64,000 bases of DNA from Pisaster brevispinus (lineage: Eukaryota > Echinodermata > Asteroidea > Forcipulatida > Asteriidae): the NCBI GenBank assembly GCA_023634235.1, contig JAMKCF010000012.1, positions 4,508,329 to 4,572,328 of the forward strand, read 5' to 3'. Below are positions 10,201 to 19,250 of the stretch, piece by piece. The notes beneath the pieces were generated by a model. That model saw only the letters and a list, made by a program, of their open reading frames with translations, did no database searches and had not been told where the DNA came from. The position numbers and the translations under genes were made by a program. Numbering within the stretch: position 1 is the first letter of the stretch; every line of letters begins with the position of its first letter.

Positions 10201-11695
10201 AAACTTTGTGAGCCGCCCTTTAAAAAGGAGGTTTTTGTATATTTTCAACTGGCAGGCAGAGGAATTACTCAAAGTGACTGACGTTAAAGCCTAATGGTGA
10301 ATGGAACATAAACGAACTGTGTGAATTAAGATTTTGATATTGTATTTCACATTTACTCATTAGGCGACCGTTTATCGAATGCCATCGTGAGAGCAGGAAC
10401 AAGTCCAGACATACATGCTAACGCTCAGTGTGGATCATCGATATCACGTGCCCAAGCCAAGATTCCTGGTGGAATTCTGGCCGTCTACTGTGGACCACCG
10501 TTGAGGGCGCGTTACGTCAGTGTTGACGTACCAGGCAGAAAAAAATATTTGCAACTACGTGAAGTAGAGATCTACGAACTTCACGTCGACCCGTGTGAAA
10601 GTGATGAACGTTAGTATAATCATCAGCCTGTAGTAGATTTTCATTGGACTTGGGAAAGTACTGATTAAACAGTGCATACCACACAAAGGGTGAAACTCAT
10701 TGAAGAATAGTCAACATTCATAACTACTTGAAGTTCTGAGACTCGGTGGAAATTGAAAGAAAGGCAATTCTGACGTTAAAGTCACAATATGCTTCGTTAA
10801 CCTAAGCTTGAACGAATTACTTTTCGATTTCTGAACAGGGGATCTGTCTATAATCGGTAAACCGACGGAGCAAAGTTCCAACCTCAAGGCCAGGTACACG
10901 CCAGATAAAGCTGCAGATGGAAACCTGGACACGCAGCTGGCACCAAATTTTCTCTGCTCAAGTACAAGTAAGTCGACAAATCAAGTCAACTTTGCATGAA
11001 TACATGTAAATGTCAATGAATTTTTGTGCAAAAGAACGAAAAACAGAGGTTAGGATAGAGTACATTGATGATTTGTTTGCTCGGGTTCTTTAATTTAAAA
11101 AAAAAAAATTAAATTGGTTTTTGTTGTTGTTAATAAACAGAGCAAGAAGTTAATCCGTGGTGGCTGGTGGACCTTGAAGATGAACACTGCATCAGCAGAG
11201 TGGTCGTTCTCAACCGCGGGTATTGTTGTAGTAAGTATTCAACACATTTAACTGCTGTATTGAAGTAATGGATTGATTCCTGTATGTTTCAACCATTTCT
11301 CTGTTATGTATTCTTCAATATCACCAGGTGACCGTTTGACGAATGCTGTTGTTCGCGCGGGTACCAGTACCAACATTCATGCCAATCCCCAGTGTGGTGA
11401 TGTAGTCAGCCGTAGTATGACAACACCGACTGGAACCACAATTGAATTTGTATGTGACCCACCGGTGGTGGCGCGTTTCATTAGTGTCGACATACCCTCT
11501 GACAAACCTTCGTATCTGCAGTTGTGTGAAGTGACGGTGAAGGAGCTCGTCACAGAGGATGCGTGTCGTGAACCAGAACCGATAGTCGAAAAGGAACCAG
11601 AACCCCCGAAACCTGTCGAGAAACTTATCCCAAAGAAGGTTGGTGGTGGTGGGACAAAGCCTCGAAAGGAAGTCCCTCATGGATTTGGTCCTTAG
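1209..11695 (+). CDS. Secreted three-domain F-type lectin (fucolectin-like), gene A1
   Basis: Eleven coding exons joined by GT-AG introns: 1209-1265, 1785-1845, 4037-4144, 5346-5435, 6979-7221, 8078-8203, 9026-9115, 10364-10609, 10839-10967, 11141-11230, 11328-11695. The splice is open for 535 aa. Residues 1-19 are a hydrophobic signal peptide beginning MKVFVYLAAIS, and 20-39 are acidic (ADDEDWDGFGEVEG). Three F-type lectin domains follow at about 40-186, 187-340 and 341-487, then a tail rich in Pro, Glu and Lys. Each domain has an EQSS segment, a PFW/PWW-x-V-x-L strand, an R-x-D/Y-C-C-S-x-R motif and a Y/R-LQL-x-EV strand typical of the family. F-type lectins bind L-fucose and are often secreted defence proteins. 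Here only domain 2 keeps His227/Arg254/Arg261; domain 1 has Cys74 and domain 3 has Ser382 and Tyr411. The product is probably extracellular. Exon calls are by eye, without transcripts. Confidence 0.85.
1266..1784 (+). other. A1 intron 1
   Basis: The donor is AAG|GTTAGT and the acceptor is AAACAG. It contains a GGTCTT-type simple repeat (about 1618-1695) that recurs in B1 (about 22648-22715) and A2 (about 42553-42650). Reading through the donor stays open to 1502, but that extension is not kept in B1 or A2, so the splice is preferred. Confidence 0.6.
1785..1845 (+). CDS. A1 exon 2, acidic N-terminal segment
   Basis: This 61-nt exon follows a pyrimidine-rich tract and AAACAG and ends at CAC|GTACGT. 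It encodes an acidic stretch (DDEDWDGFGEVEG) between the signal peptide and lectin domain 1 and shifts the reading phase from 0 to 1. It is present in B1 at 22836-22896 and, with a stop codon, in A2 at 42782-42842. Conservation of both splice sites in three copies supports it. No known domain is recognised. Confidence 0.7.
1868..2520 (+). mobile_element. tRNA-derived SINE in A1 intron 2, split by a 472-bp element
   Basis: An A-box-like TGGCACAGTGG (about 1872-1882) and a B-box GGTTCGATTCC (2400-2410) match the intact arrangement in A2 intron 2 (42869-42925) and B1 intron 2 (about 22922-22980), where they lie next to each other. In A1 the two halves are separated by the TIR element at 1892-2363. 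The shared position shows the SINE predates the gene duplications. Confidence 0.6.
1892..2363. mobile_element. Non-autonomous DNA transposon with long terminal inverted repeats
   Basis: Arms of roughly 110-130 bp are imperfect inverted copies. The core AAGGCCTTCGTGGCTTGG recurs in reverse complement at the right end, and the inner segment CCAACTTGTTTGCGGT (about 2003-2018) recurs inverted near 2250-2266. It is flanked by TTCCCTCCT (1883-1891) and TTCCCTTCCT (2364-2373), a likely 9-10 bp target duplication. Genes B1 and A2 have the empty site. There is no transposase; the superfamily is unassigned, and the duplication length would fit hAT or Mutator-like elements. Confidence 0.7.
4265..4640 (+). 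mobile_element. LINE (CR1/L2-like) ORF2 3'-end remnant in A1 intron 3
   Basis: The frame 4513-4620 reads AFTINAAPRLWNAL followed by a charged end and a stop, which matches the usual C-terminus of CR1/L2/jockey-type reverse transcriptase ORFs. Upstream pieces (LEGLTHALAP, CALLAEHRT) are in other frames, so it is broken. Related remnants lie at about 26015-26345 in B1 and, shorter, about 44670-44765 in A2, so it was present before the A/B split. Confidence 0.55.
4765..4850. repeat. GGATCC-rich repeated segment
   Basis: Short imperfect repeats carry four GGATCC palindromes and a GGATCT variant within 85 bp. The segment is also present in B1 at about 26493-26570. In A2 only the right end remains, near 44764-44790. 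No function is recognised. Confidence 0.4.
5020..5160. repeat. TTTG microsatellite with TTTGGGGTGTTGGGG interruptions
   Basis: This is a tetranucleotide repeat in A1 intron 3, with counterparts at 26728-26780 (B1) and 44970-45110 (A2). Downstream of it A1 and A2 become nearly identical, while upstream they differ at many positions. It may therefore mark the edge of the recent homogenised block. Long Val/Cys/Leu/Phe-rich frames across it are repeat artefacts. Confidence 0.7.
6530..6905 (+). repeat. Dispersed repeat family, + orientation (A1 intron 4)
   Basis: Shared blocks include CTGTCTTTATCC, GACTGGTC/ACTGGTCTTACAGGCCC, TAAGCTTTCCAT, GATTGGTCGAG, GCATGCAGCGTGTG and GGTCAAAGGTACATCTGGC. The same blocks recur in + orientation in introns 4 and 6 of each gene and in - orientation in the intergenic flanks. 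No coding capacity is seen; it is probably a non-autonomous DNA transposon. Confidence 0.6.
7561..7623 (+). mobile_element. tRNA-derived sequence (SINE head) in A1 intron 5
   Basis: A T-arm GCAGG-TTCAAAT-CCTGC with B-box GGTTCAAATCC is followed by CTTGGCA, which can pair with TGCTAAT at the 5' end. The anticodon arm is shrunken, so it is not a working tRNA gene. An identical copy lies at about 47593-47655 in A2. The surrounding segment of about 540 bp is absent from B1 intron 5. Confidence 0.5.
8435..8730 (+). repeat. Dispersed repeat family, + orientation (A1 intron 6)
   Basis: It carries the same blocks as 6530-6905 (TAAGCTTTCCATGTCTG, GATTGGTCGAGTTTACGAG, GCATGCAGCGTGTGG). The right part includes GTGTGACGTCAGAT, a CRE-like palindrome, at about 8702-8715. 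Equivalent copies sit in B1 and A2 intron 6. Confidence 0.55.
9230..9370. repeat. Inverted-repeat element with CTCF-like arms, A1 intron 7
   Basis: AGGTGGCAGCAGACTTA at 9251-9267 is repeated in perfect reverse complement at 9339-9355, with an inner palindrome around GAGCATGCTC. CACTAGGTGGCAGCA resembles the CTCF core consensus. It is conserved in B1 (30356-30372 and 30443-30459) and A2 (49495-49511 and 49583-49599). It is probably a small MITE; insulator function is speculative. Confidence 0.55.
9845..9990. repeat. Imperfect inverted repeat around GGAGATTCTGTCCCCC
   Basis: Two direct copies of GGAGATTCTGTCCCCC at about 9847-9880 face the inverted GGAGACAGAATCTCCGGGGG at about 9964-9983. It is shared with B1 (about 31050-31192) and A2 (about 50233-50374). 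The inner sequence resembles the start of the flank module (GATTCTGTCTCC), so the two may be related mobile sequences. Confidence 0.45.
10839..11695 (+). other. A1 F-type lectin domain 3 and C-terminal tail (exons 9-11)
   Basis: Exons of 129, 90 and 368 nt encode residues 341 to the end. The sugar-site His is Ser382, and the R-x-D motif is R-G-Y (Tyr411) before the Cys pair; Arg409 and Arg416 remain. Binding is probably lost or altered. After residue 487 a 48-aa tail carries EPEP, PPKP and a basic GGGGTKPRK segment, which has no lectin fold and could be a flexible stalk. Confidence 0.75.
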
Positions 11696-12640
11696 GCTTG
11701 TATTTAACGGCCGTGAACATGATCCCAAACTACATGTATACCTGATAGAAGAAAAATTATTTATAGCGTGTCAATGGTGTAATGTTTTAGCCCATATAAA
11801 CATGGTTTTAATTTGAGGTTCTGAGGTTTTATGTTGTTCTTTCACTATCGCCTATTAGTAGCTCAATACAACGCAGGGGGTGTCTTTGTAGCAGTGTACG
11901 TGTGTTATCCGATGTACATACAGTTACATGCAGTATACGGGTAGCCATTTGTAGTATTCAATAGTCTTATAAAGTTATCACAATATTCTTTAAAGTTCAT
12001 CTGAAGCCTGTCTTGGAATAAACTACACCATCCAACTAGTTACTTAAGACATTACAAGTTCTACTGCAGTCTCCCAGTGACCTGAACTGAAACACAACTC
12101 ATGCAGTAGCTTTATTATAACAGTGTGCTCAAACATTATTCAGTGTACCCGTGACGTTATAGTTTCACAGTATAGTACAGCAGCAGATAGCGGTTGGGAT
12201 TGTGCCTTTGATGATACAATCGTGGAATTTGGCGCATAGTCAAAATACGTCACGAGGAAGCTGTTCTGCTATAGGGCCATCGCTGCTGATTTTTCCTTTG
12301 AAAAAAATATAGATAAAATAACAAGCAATTTAAAAATGTTCAAAATGGCAACCATTGCTTCTTGATTGTTACCTATAGTTTTTCAAAGGCCGAATCTGCG
12401 ATGTTTAAAGCCAGGTGTCTTTCTGATGACGTACCTTGACTGTCTGCTAAGCTCCATGCTTGCATCATCAAAAGTTCACTTCCCCAATATTTCCCCTATG
12501 TGCCACACTAGACCGTTGAAGACCGAGTATCCCTTTTGTTTGTTTAGCTCTTAGTATACCGGTAGCTAGTAGTAAGCTACATTTTTAGCCAATGGCTTCA
12601 CATTGAAGTTGATTGCTGATGAAATTCAATGGTAACCCAG
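11696..12640 (+). other. 3' flank of A1
   Basis: Non-coding. AATAAA at 12017-12022, 322 nt after the stop codon, is the first clear poly(A) signal. A2 keeps it at 52549-52554, while B1 has AACAAA at the matching place. The sequence is alignable with B1 (33517-34430) and A2 (52228-53170). No other gene is seen. Confidence 0.4.
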
Positions 12641-13396
12641 TATCCCATTACAGTTTGTTTGTATGCTTTATACGGTATTGCTGCCAGTAGTCTTATACAA
12701 TACTATCTCAGTATTCTAATAGATGCTGCATTGTTGTCTCTCAGTAGATGCAGTACATACCTGTGTAGAATACATGCCAGTTAAGTTCTCAAGTATACAT
12801 TTATTATTTAAGTCCAAAACAGCATCCGGTAACTTCCTATCATTTATAGATAGGCGTGGTCCAGTAGCCAGTTGTATAACATTATTATTAAAAGTTGATT
12901 GTAGCGAAATGTTGTGTCACAGTAACGATATGTGGTATTGTAGTAGCCTTTTTATATTTATATGGATTCCACAACTTAATAGGGTATCACAGGAGCACAA
13001 TACAGTATCACAGAAGCCAATGTTTTATGCAGGAGCCTCATGTGATACATACCAGTATAGGCTAATGTGGTATTGCAATAGCATAATGTATTATCCAATG
13101 TAGCCTTATATATAGTCTGGCAATAGCTAATGTTGTATCGGAGGCTATAGCCTCATATATGATATCCCATAGCCTAATGTGGTGGCGCAGTATCCTCATG
13201 TGGTGTCGCAGTATTCTGAAATGTATGACATTAAACATTGATTTATCGCAGTAGCCTCATAAGATTTCATAACAAAGCCTCATGTGTTATTGCTGTATCT
13301 TAATCTGGTATTAAAGAAGTCTATGGTCTAGCAGTAGCCAATGTTGCATCGCAGGCTACAGTCTTATCCTAGTAGCCTATTAATTTATTGTGATAG
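12640..13396. repeat. Degenerate 21-bp minisatellite, left part
   Basis: The unit is approximately TAGCCTAATGTGGTATCGCAG, with many substitutions and indels. It continues at 15361-15830 beyond the retroelement. Equivalent arrays lie at about 34430-35740 and 53170-53925 plus 55892-56370. Short open frames in it vary between copies and are not genes. Confidence 0.75.
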
Positions 13397-13716
13397 TGTT
13401 TTGGTGCATATTGTGAAGCGTTTTAAATTCCTTAAATTCTTACTGCGCCTCATCAGGTTTGCTAGTCTGACAATTTGAACGACTCTTACGTAATAAGCAA
13501 TGACTGTTCTCAACTTAAAAGAGATCAGCTTGCCATTATTCGGGGCAGTCGGGTCTTGGGCGTGGTGCTGTCAACAACTATCGGCACCAGCGGTTTAATT
13601 TATTTCCGTAGCAATGTAGCTGTGTTATTTTATAATAAAGTATTCTAGACCATGAAATTATGGTGTCGCTCTTCAGTTTTTTTATGTCTGTTTAACCTCT
13701 CTAAAAATACTCAACA
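13397..13716 (+). mobile_element. 5' LTR of a truncated LTR retrotransposon (copy 1)
   Basis: This 320-bp segment starts with TG at the minisatellite junction and ends ...ACTCAACA just before an untranslated leader. It contains AATAAA at 13634-13639 (poly(A) signal). The copy at 53926-54245 has the same length and boundaries. No matching 3' LTR is found, so the LTR call rests on the TG...CA ends, length, poly(A) signal and position ahead of gag. Confidence 0.6.
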
Positions 13717-14043
13717 TAATATATGGTGGAAGATCCGCGGTTCCAGTTGTTGCTGCCTCCAGACCTAGGACGTGTTTTGGTGGAATGTCCTGGGGTATCC
13801 GGATTCCTCTAGGCACACTGGGTTCTGGAAGTGACAACACTGGTCGGCAAATATGTTGACGGGCCACGCCTTTCAGCCGGCTGCCCTTGCCTTATGTAGG
13901 TAAGTAATGTGAATAATTATAATGGTGACGTCTATAACATTATGCACTAATTTTTTGGTGACCGAAACAGCAACATGCACGGATTTTTCTAATGATTATG
14001 TGAATTTATTGTATATTCATAGGGTTTGATTTGAAGACTTAAT

Positions 14044-14907
14044 GTGAAGAAAGGTATGACCGAGCAATCAGAAACTAAAATGGCGTTCAAATATGATTTG
14101 TCTTCAGTGAAAATCAAATATACAGGTTCTCCTCTTGAAGATTTAGATACATTCGTTGAAAAGTTTAAAGAAATTGCTGTTTTACGCGATTATACTGATG
14201 CAAAAATGGTACTAGCCTTCCAAACACTTATCGATGGTAATGCAAGAATACTGTTGGAGTCTATCCCTGCTGATCAAAAGGATACTGTTGCTAAAATACA
14301 TGACCTCCTCAAAAAATAATTTGAAGGTAATTCATGGCGATGGAATGTGGAAACAATATTGCTTTCCCGCAAGCAACTTCCAACCGAAACATTGGATGAT
14401 TATGCCTGTGACATTATGCATTTGTGTAAACAAGTCAAAAAGACAGAGGCTGAACAACTTTCTATTTTTGTTAGAGGTTTAATACCATCGATAAGAGCTT
14501 TCGTGTTTTCAAAAGAACCTGAAGATTTTCACGAAGCACTAAATTCAGCAAGATTGGCTGTAAGTGTCCATTTGACAGCTAATGAGTCGGACGCAATGGT
14601 ACATGCTTTAGGTACAAGTCACAGTCTTGAAATTAAATTAGACTCATTGGTTAGCACGGTAAAGAATTTGGCTTGTAAAGTGGAGTCTCTTGAAAACAAA
14701 ACAAATTCTCCGAACTTTACTGCTGGGCCTATCAATTATGTTGACAGTCCAAGTATGTCTGGTCAACAAAAGCAGGTATACCACTCAGATTTTGGTTATG
14801 CAAATCCGAACAGGGCATCATTACCTTGTTATCGTTGTGGTCGACTGGGCCACAAATGGAGACAGTGCTATGCTAAATATGATGTAAATCGGAAACCTTT
14901 AAACTAA
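14044..14907 (+). pseudogene. Retrotransposon gag (Ty3/gypsy-like), broken, copy 1
   Basis: The frame encodes a gag-like capsid region with the pattern of retrotransposon gag (EDLDTFVEKF, LPTETLDDYACDI, FVRGLIPSIR). A CCHC zinc knuckle (CYRCGRLGHKWRQC) lies near 14829-14870. A TAA at 14317-14319 interrupts the frame; the other copy has a sense codon there. The element is cut off after protease, with no reverse transcriptase, RNase H or integrase, so it cannot be autonomous. Confidence 0.8.
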
Positions 14908-14936
14908 TTCCCCCATCTTTTTACAAGAGGAAAGTT

Positions 14937-15360
14937 TTGGTTCAAAATCAAAAAGGTGGGATTAGTGACAACAAATCTGAACCAATTGACAAGTATTTAC
15001 CGTTTGAAAATATGCCTTCACCGAATGCTAGTCTTTCAAAAAAATCTAGTCAGCAGTTTCACACAACTTTAAATAGTTCTAACAGTATAACTGCTATGAT
15101 TCATAACAAAACAGTGCTATGTTTAATTGATACTGGTGCAAATATAAATGTTATCGATCATGACTGGTTTCAAACGAATTTACAGTCTTTAACGAAAAGT
15201 ATGGAGAGCTCTAGAATTTCTGAAATTACGGTTGCGAATGGTGACAATTTAAAGATCACTGGATCAGTATAACCGTACCAGTAATTATAGAGGGTGTATC
15301 CTTGATGGTTTCGTTCGTTGTTACCAGAAATCTTTGCACTGCTGTTATATTAAGTTCACA
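14937..15360 (+). pseudogene. Retrotransposon aspartic protease fragment, copy 1
   Basis: It lies in a different frame from gag, as is common for gag-pol. The DTGA catalytic motif (LIDTGANINVID) is at about 15126-15161. A 2-nt insertion near 15269 creates an early stop compared with the other copy. Homology ends at about 15360, where minisatellite sequence resumes. Confidence 0.75.
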
Positions 15361-15830
15361 TAGCCTATAATATGGGGTGACTGTAGCCAATGTTATATCG
15401 CAGGCTATAGGTTTTACGGTAGGCCCTATCCAAGTAGCCTAATGTGGTACCACGGTAGCATTGAATGGACAGCTGCCATTGTGTATTGCAGTAGTCTCAT
15501 ATAATATTCCTGTTAGCCTATAGCCTAATAATTGCAGTTGCCTAATATGGTATCTCACGAGCCTAATATAGTTTGCCGATTTTGTATCGCAGTATGCTCA
15601 TTTATTATGGAATCGAAGTATAGCCTAATGTGGTATTACAGTAGCCTAAAGTGGTACCGCATAAGGTTAAAGTGTAAACACACGCATGACCTAATTCGAG
15701 ATCACAATAGAATATTAAATGTGTTGCCCAAGCAGCCTAATGTTGTATCGCAGAAAAGTGGTATCAAAGTGGCCGACTGTGGTATCAAAGTAGCCAAGTG
15801 TGGTATCACATTAGGCTACCACATTGTGTT
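15361..15830. repeat. Degenerate 21-bp minisatellite, right part
   Basis: This continues the array interrupted by the retroelement. B1 shows the uninterrupted join near 35200. Confidence 0.7.
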
Positions 15831-17490
15831 ATCACATACCCCTACAAATTATGAGGAACATATTGGCTGAACAACCGTCGTCAAGAGTTAAACGGATAAT
15901 CTAGGTTATTGGTAGCGGCCATGACAAACTGTCAGCGAATGATTTTCTGTTGACATTAACTCAACAAGTTTAAAGTTGATTACAGTACAAAGCCTAGTAT
16001 AAATCTGTGATATTTGGGAGACTATTGACTGATAACATTTTAGAACAATAAGGCGACACCAATAAATTCATTTTGAGCTAGAGGAACAGATTTGACCAAT
16101 AAAGTTGAGATATTTACCTGTGTAGCATGGATTGTGTTACGATTAATTTGAACTCATATTTTGAAGTAATCAGCGTCAGCTCAGAAACCTTAGCCCAGTT
16201 AAGGGGAAAGATGAATTTAAATACAAAATGCCTTGCAGAATGATTAAAAAACATCAGTTGGGTTTTTATTACTTTATAAAAAAAACTTACGTGGTTTTGC
16301 AGGAGATTCCAGTTGATTCACAATACAGTGCGCCACCAAGAGGTGAGCCATTTCTCACAGTAGGTGACGGGTTCTCAAAACCAAGGCTTCAGCTTAGGTT
16401 CTGTCCGCCTGTAAAGAGAGCGTACTAAATAATTGACAGGGCGTAAGCTGAAGCCGTGGTTAAAGCCGTGATTTCGAACAGGGCTGGTGAAAGCTCCTGG
16501 AAGTGATCGCTTGTGCCATTCCATATATCTCAGAGGAAGATCAGGTCCCAGGCTTGTGTGGAATTTTTTCAGGGCCTGAAAAATATTTGTTACTCACCTA
16601 CACACGTCTATCCCTCTGATAAAGTGGAGTAATCTGTTCTATGTGACACACTTCCAGATGTCTTGCTGATAGCCTGTGCCAGAGTTTTCTGATGTTTCAA
16701 CTCCCCCCCCCCCCCCCTCTCCATTCAAACATGTTGGCTTACTGGGGAGGCAGTAACTAGTGGAACCTTCATGCGTTTGTGTAAATCCTGGGGTTTTTCC
16801 TCATTTAAAGGGTTTTGAAGCATCATCCAAAGTTGGCCGCGATCGGGTTCAAAACGTAGTAGAAAAGCACTTGGTGACCACTGACCCATATTTGTGTACA
16901 CCTTAGATCTCACGGGGCATGTGTCAAGGTAACGTTTAACTAAGTTTGGTAAACTTTTGCTGAAAAATTGACAGTTAAGGTACCGTTTAAAAAGGAATGC
17001 AAAGATCACACTAATTGATGCAGCAACTGTTAGTGAGTTGAGAAAAAGATGAACCCCTTTGTGTTGTTTAATAAGGAGTAATTCGACTACTTATGTACAC
17101 GAACTGTTGAGTATTTCTCTTTATTAATGTGGTTCCGCGTGTCCTTTACCAACAGTATTTTTAAATTTTTAACTTTCTCCGTCTCTTTTTTGTACGTGAA
17201 ATACTTCAACACCTTTCATGGTGTTTTCTGTTAACGAATAAGAGGTTGATTATGTAAACTTGATGTTTTTAAACTAATGTTTTCTGTAATTTGTAGTTTT
17301 TATCTTGAATCTTTTTTGACGGTCACTTGTTTGATTTGAATTGAAGTTTAATGGATGATTTAAACTGGACAAATTAGAAAGTCCTGCTCGTGTAAACAGA
17401 AATTGGAGCTAGAAATTAAATGGAAAACTGAAGTTCCGTTCAAACTGTCCCCGTGAAAATTTTGATCAATTTAATTTTAAGATTGCATGC
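15831..17490. other. Intergenic sequence, A1-B1
   Basis: No gene is seen. The block at about 16300-16460 is conserved in all three intergenic regions (also 40375-40525 and 56830-56990). It carries an imperfect inverted repeat, GGCTTCAGCTTA ... TAAGCTGAAGCC (16384-16395 and 16445-16456). A poly-C run of about 15 nt lies near 16703. Open frames are short and not kept in sister copies. Confidence 0.5.
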
Positions 17491-17499
17491 ATGACAATC

Positions 17500-17830
17500 A
17501 TTTTGCTCACGCTGCACATGCAGACGACCGAAACAAGCTGACAAACTACATCATTTCGGACCAATCACAACGCACATATGGAAAGCTTACGCCAGAGCAC
17601 GTTTATCTAATGAAATCATTGTATCCAATGAAATCATTGGGCCTATAAGACCAGTGCCTGTCTTTATCCCTGGCAATTACGAAGAGGGGATGATTTAGAA
17701 TAATGGACTTGTAATTGGCCCCTCTTTTATCTGGTGAGTTGACCAATACCTGTGTGGCAAGAGACTCTGTAAAGTGATTATCTGACGTCACACTTCGAGG
17801 CTCGTGAATAACGCCAGATACCGGCCTTGA
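17500..17830 (-). repeat. Dispersed repeat family, - orientation
   Basis: Reverse complement of the blocks at 6530-6905 and 8435-8730, including ATCTGACGTCACAC (about 17778-17791) and CGAGGCTCGTGAATAACGCC. An equivalent copy is at about 58025-58360, and one carrying an inserted segment at 41365-41880. Confidence 0.55.
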
Positions 17831-17842
17831 GCAACTGGTAAG

Positions 17843-19137
17843 TTCCTGCCAGTTGCTTACTTTAAACCACACGGCGGAGATTTGTGGTCAACACACAGGT
17901 GCACAAAGATTGCATTATGAATAAAACAACATTACATACAAACATTATGTACACGCGCACAGCAGCAGACGATCGGCAAGTTCCCGCTGACGGTGTAGCT
18001 GACAAACACGTCACTTCGGAGCAGACCAATCATAATGCAGGTATGGAAGGCTAACGTCATTGCACGTTTATCCATGAATGAAATCATTGTGTTCATTGAA
18101 ATCATTGTATCCAATGAAATCATTGAGCCTGTAAACCAGTGGTTGTCTTTATCCTTGCGGATAAAGACAGGGGATCAGTCTAAAGATTCTGTCTCCTAAA
18201 CAGCAAAATGTGTAGAATTTTTTTTCTGATAACGCTCTCTTTTGAATCAATATAATTTCGTATAGCGGACACACAATTCCATATTATGCCACCGATTCCA
18301 ATTTATTATGTAAACATAAATTTTTTTGAAATAAAGAGTAGTCCTTTTCGGGGCTTATATAGTATCTATTATACTTATTATTTTTCTTATTCATTTATCT
18401 TATTCATATTTCTATATATTTTTTTATCTCATGGCTGTTTTTTATTCAAGGGACACAAACATCTGCTGTCCACAATAAATCAAACATCGATCAATGGGAC
18501 GACACAGTTTGTTTTCAGTAACTTGATACAGAAATGTCGTGTTATAGGGCAGGAAGAATCAATAATTTCAAATAATCCCCAAACATGCCACAATCTATCA
18601 TGCCTGCTACTAGTTATGACGCACAAGCTCCGCCAAAACAAAATGAAATATGGGTAGCTCAAATCCAGCCTGATTGATCGATCGGTACCTTGGGAAAGAG
18701 TAAGTGTGCAAATTCAAGCTGATTGCAGTAAAAAAAAAAAAAAAAAAATCAAATAATATGAACCTTGTTACTACCCAGGAAAACGGCCTAGAAGACCGTA
18801 TTATGTTGCCGCACCCGTCCCATCGTGCCGTCGTCCGTTGCGTTGTGCCGTCATCTGTGACGTTGTACCCCAAACCCCTTTTCGTTTTGTTTTTCACTAA
18901 AACGGGCCCACCTCTAGTTTGATGAAATTCATGTTAGTTGAGTTGTGCGGTTTTTAATAAAGAACAAGTGCCATTTAATAGTGCGCACGGGCAGTGTTCA
19001 ATTGACATAATATTTGGGAAAGGTGTAATTAAACTTTGACCTCATTCTATTTTATATAACTATCTCAATGTTTTTAAAACAAAGAAACATACAACGTCAA
19101 AGTACCGTGCCACATTATCAATCGATTAATTGCCAAT
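17843..19137 (+). repeat. Flank module upstream of B1
   Basis: This is a sequence of about 1.3 kb that is repeated upstream of A1 (in part, from position 1) and B2 (58370 to about 59655). A 1,211-bp version sits in B1 intron 2 (24141-25351) flanked by AAAG. It contains a - strand dispersed-repeat piece, the 11-bp hairpin at 18144-18169 and an A-run near 18729. This copy has an AT-rich segment of about 85 bp (about 18345-18430) that the intron copy lacks. Confidence 0.65.
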
Positions 19138-19250
19138 CAGTAATCGCCTACAAAACCATTGGATTTGGTAATCTGCAACCAATTGGTTTGACTGTCCAGG
19201 ATTGATCAGATACTACCAGATGAGTAAATGCGGACGGTTTATGTGGGAAA

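Larger units (their letters stand above)
8078..10609 (+). other. A1 F-type lectin domain 2 (exons 6-8)
   Basis: Exons of 126, 90 and 246 nt encode residues of about 187-340. The triad is complete: His227 (FSHT), Arg254 and Arg261 with the spacing H-26-R-6-R, and the R-A-D-C-C-S-D-R motif is intact. This is the one A1 domain predicted to bind fucose. Exon 7 is identical to B1 exon 7. Confidence 0.8.

Noticed and set aside
11321..11728. Antisense frame of 135 aa opposite exon 11, conserved in A1, B1 and A2
   Set aside because: It is the complement of a conserved coding exon and inherits its conservation. No splice sites, domain or start context supports it.
12723..13103. 126-aa frame downstream of A1
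   Set aside because: It lies in minisatellite sequence, and the frame differs in the A2 copy.
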